A stretch of DNA of 37,963 bases from Propionibacteriaceae bacterium (GCA_905372155.1 CAJPNZ010000019.1:1-37963), one strand, 5' to 3'; positions 25,156 through 32,767 are shown, counted from the stretch's first letter. The notes: a model not told the origin generated them from the sequence alone. Made by a program: numbers and translations.

Positions 25156-25279
25156 GGGAAACCCCGGACATCACCTGGGAACATCGGAAGCTCCAGAGGA
25201 TGCCGCCGACGGCCTTCCTCGGCAGGAAAAGGCGTCACGGCCGCGATGCGCGTCGAGGAGGAGACGGTGTCCCGCGAGA

Positions 25280-25329
25280 ACGGTCGGGCCTCGTCACGCG
25301 CCGAGAAACGCGCGACGAGGTCCGACCGT
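25280..25329 (-). terminator. Long hairpin after the first amidase gene
   Basis: Arms 25280-25300 and 25309-25329 pair at 20 of 21 positions (one G-U pair, one A-C mismatch) around the eight-base loop CCGAGAAA. It lies 53 bases past the amidase stop on the minus strand and upstream of the next gene's promoter, so it should isolate the two transcription units. Confidence 0.8.
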
Positions 25330-25382
25330 CAGGAATGGCCGGGGCGTAGGTCCCGCTTCGACTCCACGCCCCGCGACATCAA

Positions 25383-26417
25383 TCAGAAGGTGCCGCTGTT
25401 GAGGGCCTTCTGCAGCGCCATGATGCAGGACGACTGCTCCGAGAAGCACCCGTCCTGGACGGTTCCGAAGTGCTTCTGGATGGCCTTGATCGTGTTCGGG
25501 CCGATCAGCCCGTCGACCTCGGCGCCCACTTTCTGCTGGACCTGGCGGATCACCTCGGAGCCCGTGGTGGATCCCTCGGGGACCCACTGCCAGCCGCTGA
25601 CCAGGCCGGGGTTCTTGGCCTGCCAGATCTTGCTCTGGCCCGAGACCACACCGTCAACCGGGGTTCCCAGGACCGATTGGAGGAGCTTCGTGGTCGAGGT
25701 ACCCCACCATCCGTCCACCTGGAGCGAGCTGGGAGGAGTCGCCGGGTCCTCTGGAGCGTTCCCGCCGGCGCCGGGATCCGGCTCCGGGGGGACGGGCATC
25801 GGATCGCCGGGGGTCGGTGGAATCTGATCGGCGGACCCGGCTGCCAGGATCTTGAGTTCCTGGATCTTGTTCACGTAGGTTCCCGGACAACCCGTCGGGA
25901 CGAATGCCTTGTGGGGTTCGAGCCAGAGCGGGCCGAAACGTCCGTTGAGGTTCTGGATCAGGCCGCGTAGCCGTTGCAGGGTGCCCTCGTCCATCTCGGG
26001 ACAGCACTCGATGCCGATGCTCTGCGCGTTGATGGAGTAGACGCCGGCGTGGTAGGCGGTGTCTCCCAGATCGACGATCTGCGTGATTCCCTCGTTACTG
26101 ACCACGTAGTGGGCCGACACCTCGGCCCCGTTGTCACCAGCCAGGTAGTCGACGACGCCCTGATGCGTCTGACCGCTGGGTTCTCCCCACCAGTGGACGA
26201 CGATGCCCGTCACCGAGGCGGCCGCTCCGGATGCGAAGGCACGGCCCGCGTCGTAGTTGATCGCCTGCTGGAAGTTGTCGGCGAAATCAGCGGCGTGGGC
26301 CGACAGGGACCCCGCACCCACGAGCCCGAAACCCGCCAGACCCAGGACAGATGCGGACCGTAGAACCGCGCGACGACTCAATCCGCGACCGGTGGAATGT
26401 GAATCGATTGAATGCAT
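25383..26417 (-). CDS. Tat-exported N-acetylmuramoyl-L-alanine amidase with peptidoglycan-binding module
   Basis: This 344-residue wall hydrolase is expected to cut the MurNAc-L-Ala bond. A Tat-type signal (LSRRAVLRSASVLGLAG, end near AHA, about residues 40-42) precedes an amidase_2 domain (about 45-195). Zinc ligands His75 (IVVHWWGEP), His169 and Cys177 (EPHKAFVPTGCPG) are present, plus His123 (AYHAG) and Glu137 (GIE). A Pro-rich linker (200-230) leads to the two-lobed binding module (VDGWWGTSTTKLLQ, NPGLVSGWQWVP, VDGLIGPNTIKAIQKHFG). Cys324 and Cys331 in the last repeat could form a disulfide. The ATG at 26417 follows GGAAGGAAC. A paralog with the same architecture is at 28633. Confidence 0.92.
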   Translation of the reverse strand: MHSIDSHSTGRGLSRRAVLRSASVLGLAGFGLVGAGSLSAHAADFADNFQQAINYDAGRAFASGAAASVTGIVVHWWGEPSGQTHQGVVDYLAGDNGAEVSAHYVVSNEGITQIVDLGDTAYHAGVYSINAQSIGIECCPEMDEGTLQRLRGLIQNLNGRFGPLWLEPHKAFVPTGCPGTYVNKIQELKILAAGSADQIPPTPGDPMPVPPEPDPGAGGNAPEDPATPPSSLQVDGWWGTSTTKLLQSVLGTPVDGVVSGQSKIWQAKNPGLVSGWQWVPEGSTTGSEVIRQVQQKVGAEVDGLIGPNTIKAIQKHFGTVQDGCFSEQSSCIMALQKALNSGTF

Positions 26418-26517
26418 GGACTATCAGTTCCTTCCAGCTTGGCCCGCTGCCGGCGGCTCCAAGCTGAGCTCAGTTGAAATGAATCAGAAATGGTTAGGGA
26501 GCTGACGGCGGATTCAG

Positions 26518-26534
26518 CGATGTCAACGACATCG
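26518..26534 (-). promoter_or_regulatory. Palindrome overlapping a TTGACA box
   Basis: CGATGTC and GACATCG are perfect 7-bp inverted arms around AAC. On the minus strand the right half contains TTGACA (26521-26526), a consensus -35 element about 100 nt upstream of the amidase ATG, although no good -10 follows at standard spacing. A repressor or activator site is possible. Confidence 0.4.
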
Positions 26535-26691
26535 ACTCACGGTGGAACATCCCTCAGGGATCAGGTGAGGGTGCAGGAAATCCTGCCGTCAGAATTTCCA
26601 GCTTCATGAAACAGGTTCGAGACGCATCATGCCATTATGGAAAGCAGCCCCGACGGCGAAACTGGAACACCGGTAAGATGGTGAGGAATTC

Positions 26692-26724
26692 GGTGCGGAC
26701 CCCGGTGATAAAGGGGTCCGCACC
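26692..26724 (-). terminator. Perfect 12-bp hairpin after the NlpC/P60 gene
   Basis: GGTGCGGACCCC (26692-26703) pairs perfectly with GGGGTCCGCACC (26713-26724) around a nine-base loop. It starts seven bases beyond the stop codon on the minus strand. There is no U-tract, as is common for actinobacterial terminators. Confidence 0.8.
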
Positions 26725-26731
26725 AAGAAGA

Positions 26732-27601
26732 TCAGAAGGATCCGTTGTTGAGCGCCTTCTGCATCGCCATGACGCAGGAGGACTGGTCCGAGAAGCACCC
26801 GTCCTGAACGGTTCCGAAATGACCCTGAATGGCCTTGATCGTGTTCGGGCCGATCAGGCCGTCGGCCTGGGCACCCACTTTCTGCTGGACCGCGCGGATC
26901 ACTTCACATCCGTTGGCGGAGCTGTCGGGAACCCACTGCCAGCCACTGGCCAGACCGGGGTTGCTGGCCTTCCAGGACTGGGCCTGGCTGGCGACCGTAC
27001 CGTCGACGGAGACCCCGAGCACCTCCTGGAGCTTGCTGGTGGTGGCGCTGCCCCAGTAGCCGTCAACGCTCAGCGAACCATCGCCGCCACCGCCGCCGCC
27101 GGAGCCGCCGTCACCCGGCGCGCCGCTGTAGTCGAGGCCCGGAACCAGACCGGCCGCGGTCCATCCCGTGCCGGTGAAGTAGCCAACTCCGACCTCTTCG
27201 CTCTGCGCCTCGAAGGAGGTTCCTCCGTCACCGCAGGAGATGCCGATGTGGCCGGGGAACCACAGGATGGCGCCCGGGGTCGCCAGGCCCTGACCGAGGT
27301 CGATCGGGTAGCAGGAGTTGTACTGCTCACCGGAGGTGCGCGGGAAGGAGATTCCGAGCTGGGTGAGCGACCACAGAACCAGTCCGGAGCAGTCGAAACT
27401 CGAAGGCCCGGCATCGCCCCAGATGTAGGGGCAACCATTCTTGGTGGCAGCGGTCTGAAGGAAATCCGAGCCCGAGTAAGCGGCGGCTGCGGAGTTTGCG
27501 CCAACAAGGTTGATGGCTCCCAGAACTCCCATTGCGGGAACACCGACTGCGAGGGTGGAAAGGATGCTCCTACGAGACATCCGCGGTTGCATAATCGTCA
27601 T
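26732..27601 (-). CDS. Tat-exported NlpC/P60 endopeptidase with peptidoglycan-binding module
   Basis: This 289-residue protein has a signal with MSRRSILSTLAVGVPAMG. The NlpC/P60 domain (about residues 43-158) has catalytic Cys71 in FDCSGLVLWSL and His118 in PGHIGIS. A Gly-rich linker (160-175) follows, then the two-lobed binding module (VDGYWGSATTSKLQEVLG, NPGLASGWQWVP, ADGLIGPNTIKAIQGHFG). Cys269 and Cys276 in the last repeat could form a disulfide. NlpC/P60 enzymes cut D-Glu-diaminopimelate or related stem-peptide bonds. The upstream region carries the promoter block found in two other array genes, and a perfect hairpin follows the stop. The ATG has AAGGA eight bases upstream. It is the intact counterpart of the degenerate paralog at 24170. 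Confidence 0.93.
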   Translation of the reverse strand: MTIMQPRMSRRSILSTLAVGVPAMGVLGAINLVGANSAAAAYSGSDFLQTAATKNGCPYIWGDAGPSSFDCSGLVLWSLTQLGISFPRTSGEQYNSCYPIDLGQGLATPGAILWFPGHIGISCGDGGTSFEAQSEEVGVGYFTGTGWTAAGLVPGLDYSGAPGDGGSGGGGGGDGSLSVDGYWGSATTSKLQEVLGVSVDGTVASQAQSWKASNPGLASGWQWVPDSSANGCEVIRAVQQKVGAQADGLIGPNTIKAIQGHFGTVQDGCFSDQSSCVMAMQKALNNGSF

Positions 27602-27700
27602 CGATCCATTCCTTGTTCGTTGACCTTGTTCATTCAGTGATAGCGATCCGTGACGAATGGGCCCCTCCGTCAGAAGATCAAACCCTTGTGTGCATCGAAA

Positions 27701-27759
27701 ACCTCACGACGCTCTGCGAGCCTAACACCGAGAGGGTCACCCCCTGAGGAAATCTCAGG
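27701..27759 (-). promoter_or_regulatory. Shared promoter block with palindrome, upstream of NlpC/P60 gene
   Basis: On the minus strand, CGGTGTTAGGCTCGCAG (with TAGGCT at 27719-27724 as -10) is followed by GCGTCGTGAGG, matching the block at 25109. The palindrome CCTGAG-GAAAT-CTCAGG (27743-27759) covers the expected -35 position, so it may be an operator. The leader would be about 110 nt. Confidence 0.5.
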
Positions 27760-28106
27760 CTCTCCCCAGCCTTCCCCGTTCGGCCTTTTTATCTGCGTGA
27801 AAGTTGGAAGAAGAACGACGGAGGCGCCGGCGCCACCAGGGCAGCCGCCCCCCGGACTCGACCATGTGGACGCAATGTGGCTTTGACTAGGGGGTTTACC
27901 CGCTGGTCCGCTCAAACCGCGGGCTCGAACCGGCACACGAGCGACCTGGGGGGCGGCCCGGACGGGGCACCACCGGGGCCACGAAGGCAACCGAAAGGAC
28001 GACAAACCAACCCACTTAACTTTGCAACTGAAAATAAACAGCGGGCAATCTGAGCGAGCCCCGGGGCCCTCCAGAACCCCCGCCGCATCGGCTCCGCGGA
28101 CGTCCC

Positions 28107-28135
28107 GGCGTTCGGTCCCGGCCCGACCGGACGCC
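28107..28135. terminator. Isolated GC-rich hairpin
   Basis: GGCGTTCGGTC (28107-28117) pairs with GACCGGACGCC (28125-28135), 11 bp with one G-U pair and a seven-base loop. It is not adjacent to any recognised gene end, so its role is unclear. Confidence 0.35.
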
Positions 28136-28632
28136 GACGGCGGATCGGTGGGTTTCGACACGAACACCGCTCCTCAGCGGGAGCCAGACCGGATCGGGCT
28201 CGCGGCATGCGACTCGCCGGCGTTCACGCGACGCCTCACCGGTTTCAGGGAATACAGGCCCCGTGGCCCTCATCGCAGGACATCGCCCGTTCAGGACACG
28301 TCCTCCCGCGCGGCCACCACGGTGTGGCACACAAGGACCCGGGCCGCCTGATCGTGCTGGTCATCGCTGGTTCCGGTTCTCCAGTTCCGGTGTCACCACC
28401 CGGTCCCCGGTGACGCCGGAGGCTTTCCCCCGTTGTCTCCCTGGCACCCCCCCCGAGGCGACGGAGTCGACGGAACTCTGCGGTCGCGGTCAGGTCGCGG
28501 GTCCGTTCCCCTGTGGATCCCACGCGCCGCGGCAGTCGATCAGGCGACCCAGGCGAGGTCGGAAACCAGGATCCCCGGTACCGACCTCGTCTGTTCGGAG
28601 GCGCTGCACTCAGTCACTCATGCGCATGCCTC

Positions 28633-29604
28633 TCAGAACTTTCCGGCGTTGAGGGCCTTCTGCATCTCGGCGATGCCGGCCGCCCCCTCCGGAAAGCTTC
28701 CATCCTCGGTGACACCGAAGTGCCGTTGAATGGCGCGAATCGTGTCCGGGCCGATCAAACCGTCGACCTCGGATTCCACCACCTGTTGGATCGCCCGGAT
28801 GACGGCCGACCCCGTCGCGGCGGCTCCGGAGACCCATTCCCAGCCGCTGACCAGGGCCGGGTTGGCGGTCTTCCAGCCGGTGTACTGCTTCGACACCACG
28901 CCGTCGGTGGGTGTGCCGAGCACCTCCTGGAGCCGGCGGGTGGTGGCGGAACCCCAGTACCCGTCCACGTCCAGGAGCCCGTCGTTCTCATCGACCACGC
29001 TGGGGGTCGACGGAAATTCCGAGGAGCCCGCCGCCAAGACCTTCAGTTCCGGAATCCTACTCATGTAGGTACCCGGGCAGCCGGTGGAGGAGAACGCCTG
29101 GTGCGGTTCCAGCCACAGGGGACCGAAACGACCGTTGAGCTTCTGCACCAGGTCGCGAACCCTGTCCACGGTGGCGTCATCCATCTCGGGGCGGCACTCG
29201 ATGCCGATGCTCTGGGCGTTGATGTCGTAGACGCCCGCGTGGAATGCGGTGTCCTCCAGGCCGACGAGCTGGGTGACGCGCTCCCCACTCACCACGTAGT
29301 GAGCGGAGGACCAGCGGACGTTCTCGCCGGACAGGTAGTTCACCACGCTCTGGTGGGACAGGCCACTGGGCTCCCCCCACCAGTGGATGACGATTCCGCT
29401 GGCCCTGGTCGCCTCACCGGATCTGAGGTTGCGGCCCGGCGCGTAGCGGACGGCCTGCTGGAAGTCATCGGCGAAATCTGCTGCCCGGGCTGCGGTGGCG
29501 GCGCCTGCCGCGAACCCGAAACCGGCCACACCCAGCATCGAGGTGAAGCGCAGGATCTCACGTCGGCTCGGCCCGCAGGCGGGCCCGGAGCTGGTCGGAT
29601 TCAC
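28633..29604 (-). CDS. Tat-exported N-acetylmuramoyl-L-alanine amidase with peptidoglycan-binding module, paralog
   Basis: This 323-residue paralog of the amidase at 25383 has a signal with PSRREILRFTSMLGVAG ending near ARA (about residue 41). In the amidase_2 domain, zinc ligands His74, His168 and Cys176 (EPHQAFSSTGCPG), His122 and Glu136 are all kept. The linker is shorter and less Pro-rich (about 195-210). The two-lobed module follows (VDGYWGSATTRRLQEVLG, LVSGWEWV, VDGLIGPDTIRAIQRHFG). Unlike two of its paralogs, the last repeat lacks the cysteine pair. I chose the GTG at 29604, which follows AAAGGA by about ten bases; frames further upstream add no signal-like sequence. It should cut the same MurNAc-L-Ala bond. 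Confidence 0.91.
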   Translation of the reverse strand: MNPTSSGPACGPSRREILRFTSMLGVAGFGFAAGAATAARAADFADDFQQAVRYAPGRNLRSGEATRASGIVIHWWGEPSGLSHQSVVNYLSGENVRWSSAHYVVSGERVTQLVGLEDTAFHAGVYDINAQSIGIECRPEMDDATVDRVRDLVQKLNGRFGPLWLEPHQAFSSTGCPGTYMSRIPELKVLAAGSSEFPSTPSVVDENDGLLDVDGYWGSATTRRLQEVLGTPTDGVVSKQYTGWKTANPALVSGWEWVSGAAATGSAVIRAIQQVVESEVDGLIGPDTIRAIQRHFGVTEDGSFPEGAAGIAEMQKALNAGKF

Positions 29605-29660
29605 GTGTTCACATCCTTTCCGCGGGGCACTGAATCTCGTCACCGTGCCGAACATGCCGG

Positions 29661-29710
29661 CATCGCTGCGAGCGTAACACCGGCGACCAGGTTTTTCTAA
29701 AGATTCTCAG
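29661..29710 (-). promoter_or_regulatory. Shared promoter block upstream of second amidase gene
   Basis: The minus strand reads CGGTGTTACGCTCGCAG, with TACGCT (29671-29676) as the -10, matching the core of the blocks at 25109 and 27701. A GGCTGAGAATC motif lies about ten bases upstream of the -35 position (29701-29711 region). Confidence 0.45.
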
Positions 29711-29970
29711 CCTTCCGTCAGGAGCGGACCGGGCCTGCCAGAGACCCTCCGCAGCCTCGCGAACCCGCCCTGATCCAACATCATCAGCCCCTCCCAAACA
29801 CCCCTCGGGAAAGCATGAAACACCCTTTGACTAGGAACTTCAGGAAATCGTCGGATCGTCACGACGGGACCGGGCGCGCCGACCGGGCCGTCCCCTCCGG
29901 CCACACCAGCTCCCGCTTCGTAAGCCCCCGCGCCATCCAAAAGTACGACATGGACCACTTCCCCGCGCAT

Positions 29971-30000
29971 TATCTGAGGAGTATCTGAGAACAAACTGAG
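29971..30000. repeat. Three direct repeats at about one-helical-turn spacing
   Basis: TATCTGAG (29971-29978), TATCTGAG (29982-29989) and AACTGAG (29994-30000) recur with an 11-base period. This spacing puts each copy on the same face of the helix, typical of tandem regulator sites, but no gene starts directly beside them. Confidence 0.4.
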
Positions 30001-30065
30001 ACACCGTTCCGAACCGCGTGGGAGGACGGAGGTCCCGATAGGTCCCGATCGGCGCAGGTCGGCCG

Positions 30066-30545
30066 TCAGACGCGGGTGACCGCGACCCCCTCGGGGATCA
30101 CCTGGCCGTCGCGGTAGGGGATGACGGCGTGGAACTGGGGTCCGCCGTCGAAGACCAGGGGCAGGAAGTGGCGGTCACCCTCCCACATGGGCAGGTCGCC
30201 GAGCCCGGCCAGGGGAACCCAGCGCAGCGGGCCGTCGTCGTTGCGCTCCGGGGGTTCGCCGTCGAAGGCGTCGACGAGGAAGACCAGCCCGAACCAGTCG
30301 CTGCCGTCCGAACCGAACCCCGGCCAGGCGACGGTTCCGCGCAGCCGCAGGGAGATCGCGTCGATCCCGGCCTCCTCGCGGAGTTCCCGCTTCAGGCAGG
30401 CGGCGGCGTCCTCGCCGGGTTCCAGTTTGCCTCCGAGGCCGTTCCACTTGCCGCGGTGGTCGTCGCCGGCGCGCTGGCGGTGCACCAGCAGCACCCGGCC
30501 GGCGCGGACGACGTACCCGAGGGTGCCGATGACGGCCCGGAACAC
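30066..30545 (-). CDS. Nudix hydrolase
   Basis: This 159-residue protein has a complete Nudix box: G39 x5 E45 x7 R53-E-L-R-E-E58-x-G60-I (GKLEPGEDAAACLKRELREE). The preceding RGKWNGLGG fits the MutT/8-oxo-dGTP-type group that removes damaged nucleotides, though other nucleoside diphosphate substrates are possible. A conserved C-terminal FHAVIPYRDG follows. It begins at GTG ten bases downstream of the ilvE stop codon on the same strand with a GAGGCC sequence between, so the two are probably co-transcribed. There is no obvious metabolic link between them. Confidence 0.9.
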   Translation of the reverse strand: MFRAVIGTLGYVVRAGRVLLVHRQRAGDDHRGKWNGLGGKLEPGEDAAACLKRELREEAGIDAISLRLRGTVAWPGFGSDGSDWFGLVFLVDAFDGEPPERNDDGPLRWVPLAGLGDLPMWEGDRHFLPLVFDGGPQFHAVIPYRDGQVIPEGVAVTRV

Positions 30546-30554
30546 CGCCGGGCC

Positions 30555-31631
30555 TCAGGCCACGCGGCGCAGCCAGCCGTGCCGGTCCTCGGAGCGGCCG
30601 AACTGGATGTCCAGGAGGTGGGCGCGCAGCTCGCGGGTGCGCGGGCCGGGCTCTCCGTTGCCGACGGTCTGCGCGCCGTGCTCGGGGGAGTCGAAACCGA
30701 CGATCGGGGTGATGACGGCCGCCGTGCCGCAGGCGAAGGTCTCGGCCACCCGACCCGAGGCGACGCCGTCGCGCAGCTCGTCGATGGAGACGGGCCGCTC
30801 GACGGGGGTGAGGCCGTGTTCGGGCGCGAGGGTGAGCAGCGAGTCGCGGGTGACGCCGTCCAGGATCGACCCGAGGGCGGGGGTGACGAGCTGGTCGTCG
30901 TTCGTGACCATCATGAAGTTCATGGTTCCGCACTCCTCCAGCCAGCGGTGTTCGGCGCCGTCGAGGTAGAGCACCTGCCCGCAGCCGTGGGCGGCGGCCT
31001 CGTTGGCGGCGGCGAGGCTGGCGGCGTAGTTGCCGCCGCACTTCGCGGTGCCGGTGCCGCCGGGCGCGGCCCGCGTGTAGTTGGGGGTGATCCACAGCTT
31101 CACGGGGGCCGGGTAGTAGGCGCCGACGGGCGAGGCGAGCAGGCCGTAGCGGTAGTTCTTGGCCTCGCGCACCCCGAGGTAGGGTTCGTCGGCGATCTCG
31201 AAGGGACGCAGGTACAGGCTGCGTTCACCGTCGGGTTGCGGCACCCACGCCTGCTCCAGCGCGACCAGTTCGTCGAGGGAGGCGAGGAACAGCTTCTCCG
31301 GGAGGGGTGCCATCTCGAGGCGTTCGGCGGAGGAGATGAAACGCCGCGCGTTCCTCTCGGGACGGAACAGCCACACCGAGGAGTCGGCGTGGCGGTATGC
31401 CTTCAGCCCCTCGAAGATCTCCTGACCGTAGTGGAACACCGCGGCGGCGGGGTGCAGCTGCCACTGGCCCGTCGGGATGATGCGGGCGTCGCGCCAGCCG
31501 AGGCCCTCGGTGTAGTCGGCGACGGCCATGTGGTCGGCGTAGAACTTACCGAACACCGGATCCGCCACGATGGCGGCGCGCTCGGCCTCGGGCGTGGGAT
31601 GGTCGGTGCGGCGGAGTTCGAACAGTGACAT
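30555..31631 (-). CDS. ilvE: Branched-chain amino acid aminotransferase
   Basis: This 358-residue class IV PLP enzyme (long, class II-type BCAT) interconverts Leu, Ile and Val with their 2-keto acids in the cytoplasm. Visible features are the N-terminal HYGQEIFEGLKAYR, the cofactor lysine Lys197 in GTGTAKCGGNYAAS, and DGAEHRWLEECGTMNFM followed by GSILDGVTRDSLL. Its length and motif order match actinobacterial IlvE. The ATG lies six bases after TAGTCT (31638-31643, minus), the leaderless layout. It heads a short operon with the Nudix gene and is divergent from the metallopeptidase. Confidence 0.95.
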   Translation of the reverse strand: MSLFELRRTDHPTPEAERAAIVADPVFGKFYADHMAVADYTEGLGWRDARIIPTGQWQLHPAAAVFHYGQEIFEGLKAYRHADSSVWLFRPERNARRFISSAERLEMAPLPEKLFLASLDELVALEQAWVPQPDGERSLYLRPFEIADEPYLGVREAKNYRYGLLASPVGAYYPAPVKLWITPNYTRAAPGGTGTAKCGGNYAASLAAANEAAAHGCGQVLYLDGAEHRWLEECGTMNFMMVTNDDQLVTPALGSILDGVTRDSLLTLAPEHGLTPVERPVSIDELRDGVASGRVAETFACGTAAVITPIVGFDSPEHGAQTVGNGEPGPRTRELRAHLLDIQFGRSEDRHGWLRRVA

Positions 31632-31939
31632 GACCGCAGACTAGTCCACCGGTGGGGACGGAACCGGCATCACACTCATTCCCGGGACAACCCGACCGGC
31701 GGGGCAGCCTGAACCATTTCGGCGGGGCGGCCAGAACCATTGTGGACAAAAGTCAACAACACAGCACACCGGGCAGGGCCTCCCCCGAAGCACCCGGCGT
31801 TCGCGGGCCGGACGACGTCCTGGCACGCATTCCGACAAAAGTGATTAGACCGGGGTTCATCCCGACTCTCCCCTGAACTTGACTTCCTGAGAATCCTGAG
31901 AGACCCTTTCCAAGTCCGTACCCGAAAACAGGAGATGCG
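31632..31939. other. Divergent intergenic region
   Basis: This 308-nt region holds the ilvE promoter (TAGTCT at 31638-31643) at its left end and the metallopeptidase promoter at its right end. No coding sequence is recognised between them. Confidence 0.55.
31879..31907 (+). promoter_or_regulatory. Predicted promoter of the secreted metallopeptidase gene
   Basis: TTGACT (31879-31884), a 17-base spacer and GACCCT (31902-31907) form a plausible sigma-70-type promoter about 33 bases before the ATG. The spacer consists of two direct repeats, TCCTGAGA and TCCTGAGA (31885-31901), which could bind a regulator. Confidence 0.5.
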
Positions 31940-32767
31940 ATGCGCAAACTTGTGATCTGGCTCACCGCCGCAGCAGTGGCCATCGCAGGAATTGTTCTAG
32001 CAGCATCAGCAACGGCCGAGGGCGAGAAACCCACGGTCGGGCCGTCGGTGGTCGGCATCCACGCCCCCTGCCCCGTCAGCCACCCCTGGCCGGGCGACAA
32101 GGCCCCGATCTCCGAGATCACCAAGCAGCTGTCCGACAACTTCGGCGTGACCCTGGCCGGCGACGGATGGACCGACGCGAACCGCACCCAGATCAGCGTC
32201 GTGTGGCAGGCCCTCGACTCCGTCTCCTGCACCGACTTCCTGCCCAACCTCAAGGCCAAGGTGTCCGGCACCATCGGCATCAACGCCGCGCACATCAGCG
32301 GATTCGCCTGGGGTGACTGGTCGCTGACGAAACCCGGGTACCTGACCTTCGACTTCACCAAGTGGAAGGAAGCCGTCGATCTCGGCGACATCGGGCGCCT
32401 GTCGCGCATCGTCATCCACGAGTTCACCCACATCTTCAACGCCGACCGCGACTCCAACCCCAAGTACTGGACCGAGTTCCAGAGCCTCGCAGCCAAGCAG
32501 GGCGTCTTCAGTTCCTACGCGGGCAAGAACAACCTGGAAACCCTCCCCGAGGTGGTCGGCTACTACGTGGCCCGCTGCGCCAAGGACAACCCCTACGACA
32601 CCGGCAAGTTCAACGACTACTACGAGTGGGTCAAGACCAACATCTTCGCGGGCCGCGAGTTCGGCCCCGCCCCCGGTACCAAGGCCAGCTGCGACGTGAC
32701 CCAGGACCAGATCCCCACCCCCGAACCCTCCACACCTGACTGGGTGAAGGCGCTCAGCGGCGAGTGA
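31940..32767 (+). CDS. Secreted zinc metallopeptidase-like protein
   Basis: This 275-residue protein has a Sec-type signal peptide (basic MRK, hydrophobic to about residue 22, likely cut near ATA, residues 24-26). A zinc-binding motif, H160-E161-F-T-H164, lies in IVIHEFTHIFNADR. Glu204 in NLETLPEVVGYYVARC, about 40 residues later, is a good third zinc ligand, giving a gluzincin-type site. Four cysteines (44, 97, 213, 251) could form two disulfides. The C-terminal tail is Pro-rich. I do not recognise a named peptidase family, and no pro-domain is clear. The ATG has AGGAG five bases upstream and a promoter at 31879. It is probably released or wall-associated; substrate unknown. Confidence 0.75.
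   Translation: MRKLVIWLTAAAVAIAGIVLAASATAEGEKPTVGPSVVGIHAPCPVSHPWPGDKAPISEITKQLSDNFGVTLAGDGWTDANRTQISVVWQALDSVSCTDFLPNLKAKVSGTIGINAAHISGFAWGDWSLTKPGYLTFDFTKWKEAVDLGDIGRLSRIVIHEFTHIFNADRDSNPKYWTEFQSLAAKQGVFSSYAGKNNLETLPEVVGYYVARCAKDNPYDTGKFNDYYEWVKTNIFAGREFGPAPGTKASCDVTQDQIPTPEPSTPDWVKALSGE

Larger units (their letters stand above)
25022..25382. other. Intergenic region with a promoter block and a terminator hairpin
   Basis: This 361-nt gap lies between two minus-strand array genes. It holds the promoter block of the left gene (25109-25155) and the large hairpin at 25280-25329. I see no coding sequence; short frames across it lack any family pattern. Confidence 0.6.
26418..26731. other. Intergenic region with regulatory palindromes and a terminator
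   Basis: These 314 nt upstream of the first amidase contain the palindrome CTGAGCTCAG (26464-26473), the inverted repeat CGATGTC-AAC-GACATCG (26518-26534) and the hairpin at 26692-26724. No coding sequence is recognised. Confidence 0.6.
27602..28632. other. Large intergenic region without a recognised gene
   Basis: This 1031-nt gap is the longest in the window. Its left part holds the promoter block of the NlpC/P60 gene and the CCTGAG/CTCAGG palindrome (27743-27759). A hairpin lies at 28107-28135. Many short frames cross it on both strands, but all are rich in Arg, Pro and Ser with no family pattern, as expected of out-of-frame GC-rich DNA. A decayed gene or a non-coding RNA cannot be excluded. 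Confidence 0.5.
29605..30065. other. Intergenic region with promoter block and direct repeats
   Basis: This 461-nt region holds the promoter block of the amidase gene (29661-29710) and three half-site-like repeats ending CTGAG at 29971-30000. It also holds a tandem GGTCCCGATA/GGTCCCGATC at 30031-30050. No convincing coding sequence is present. Confidence 0.5.

Noticed and set aside
27602..28632. Candidate genes or a non-coding RNA in the largest gap
   Set aside because: No frame shows conserved motifs or a supported start, and the single hairpin at 28107-28135 is not enough to call an RNA gene.
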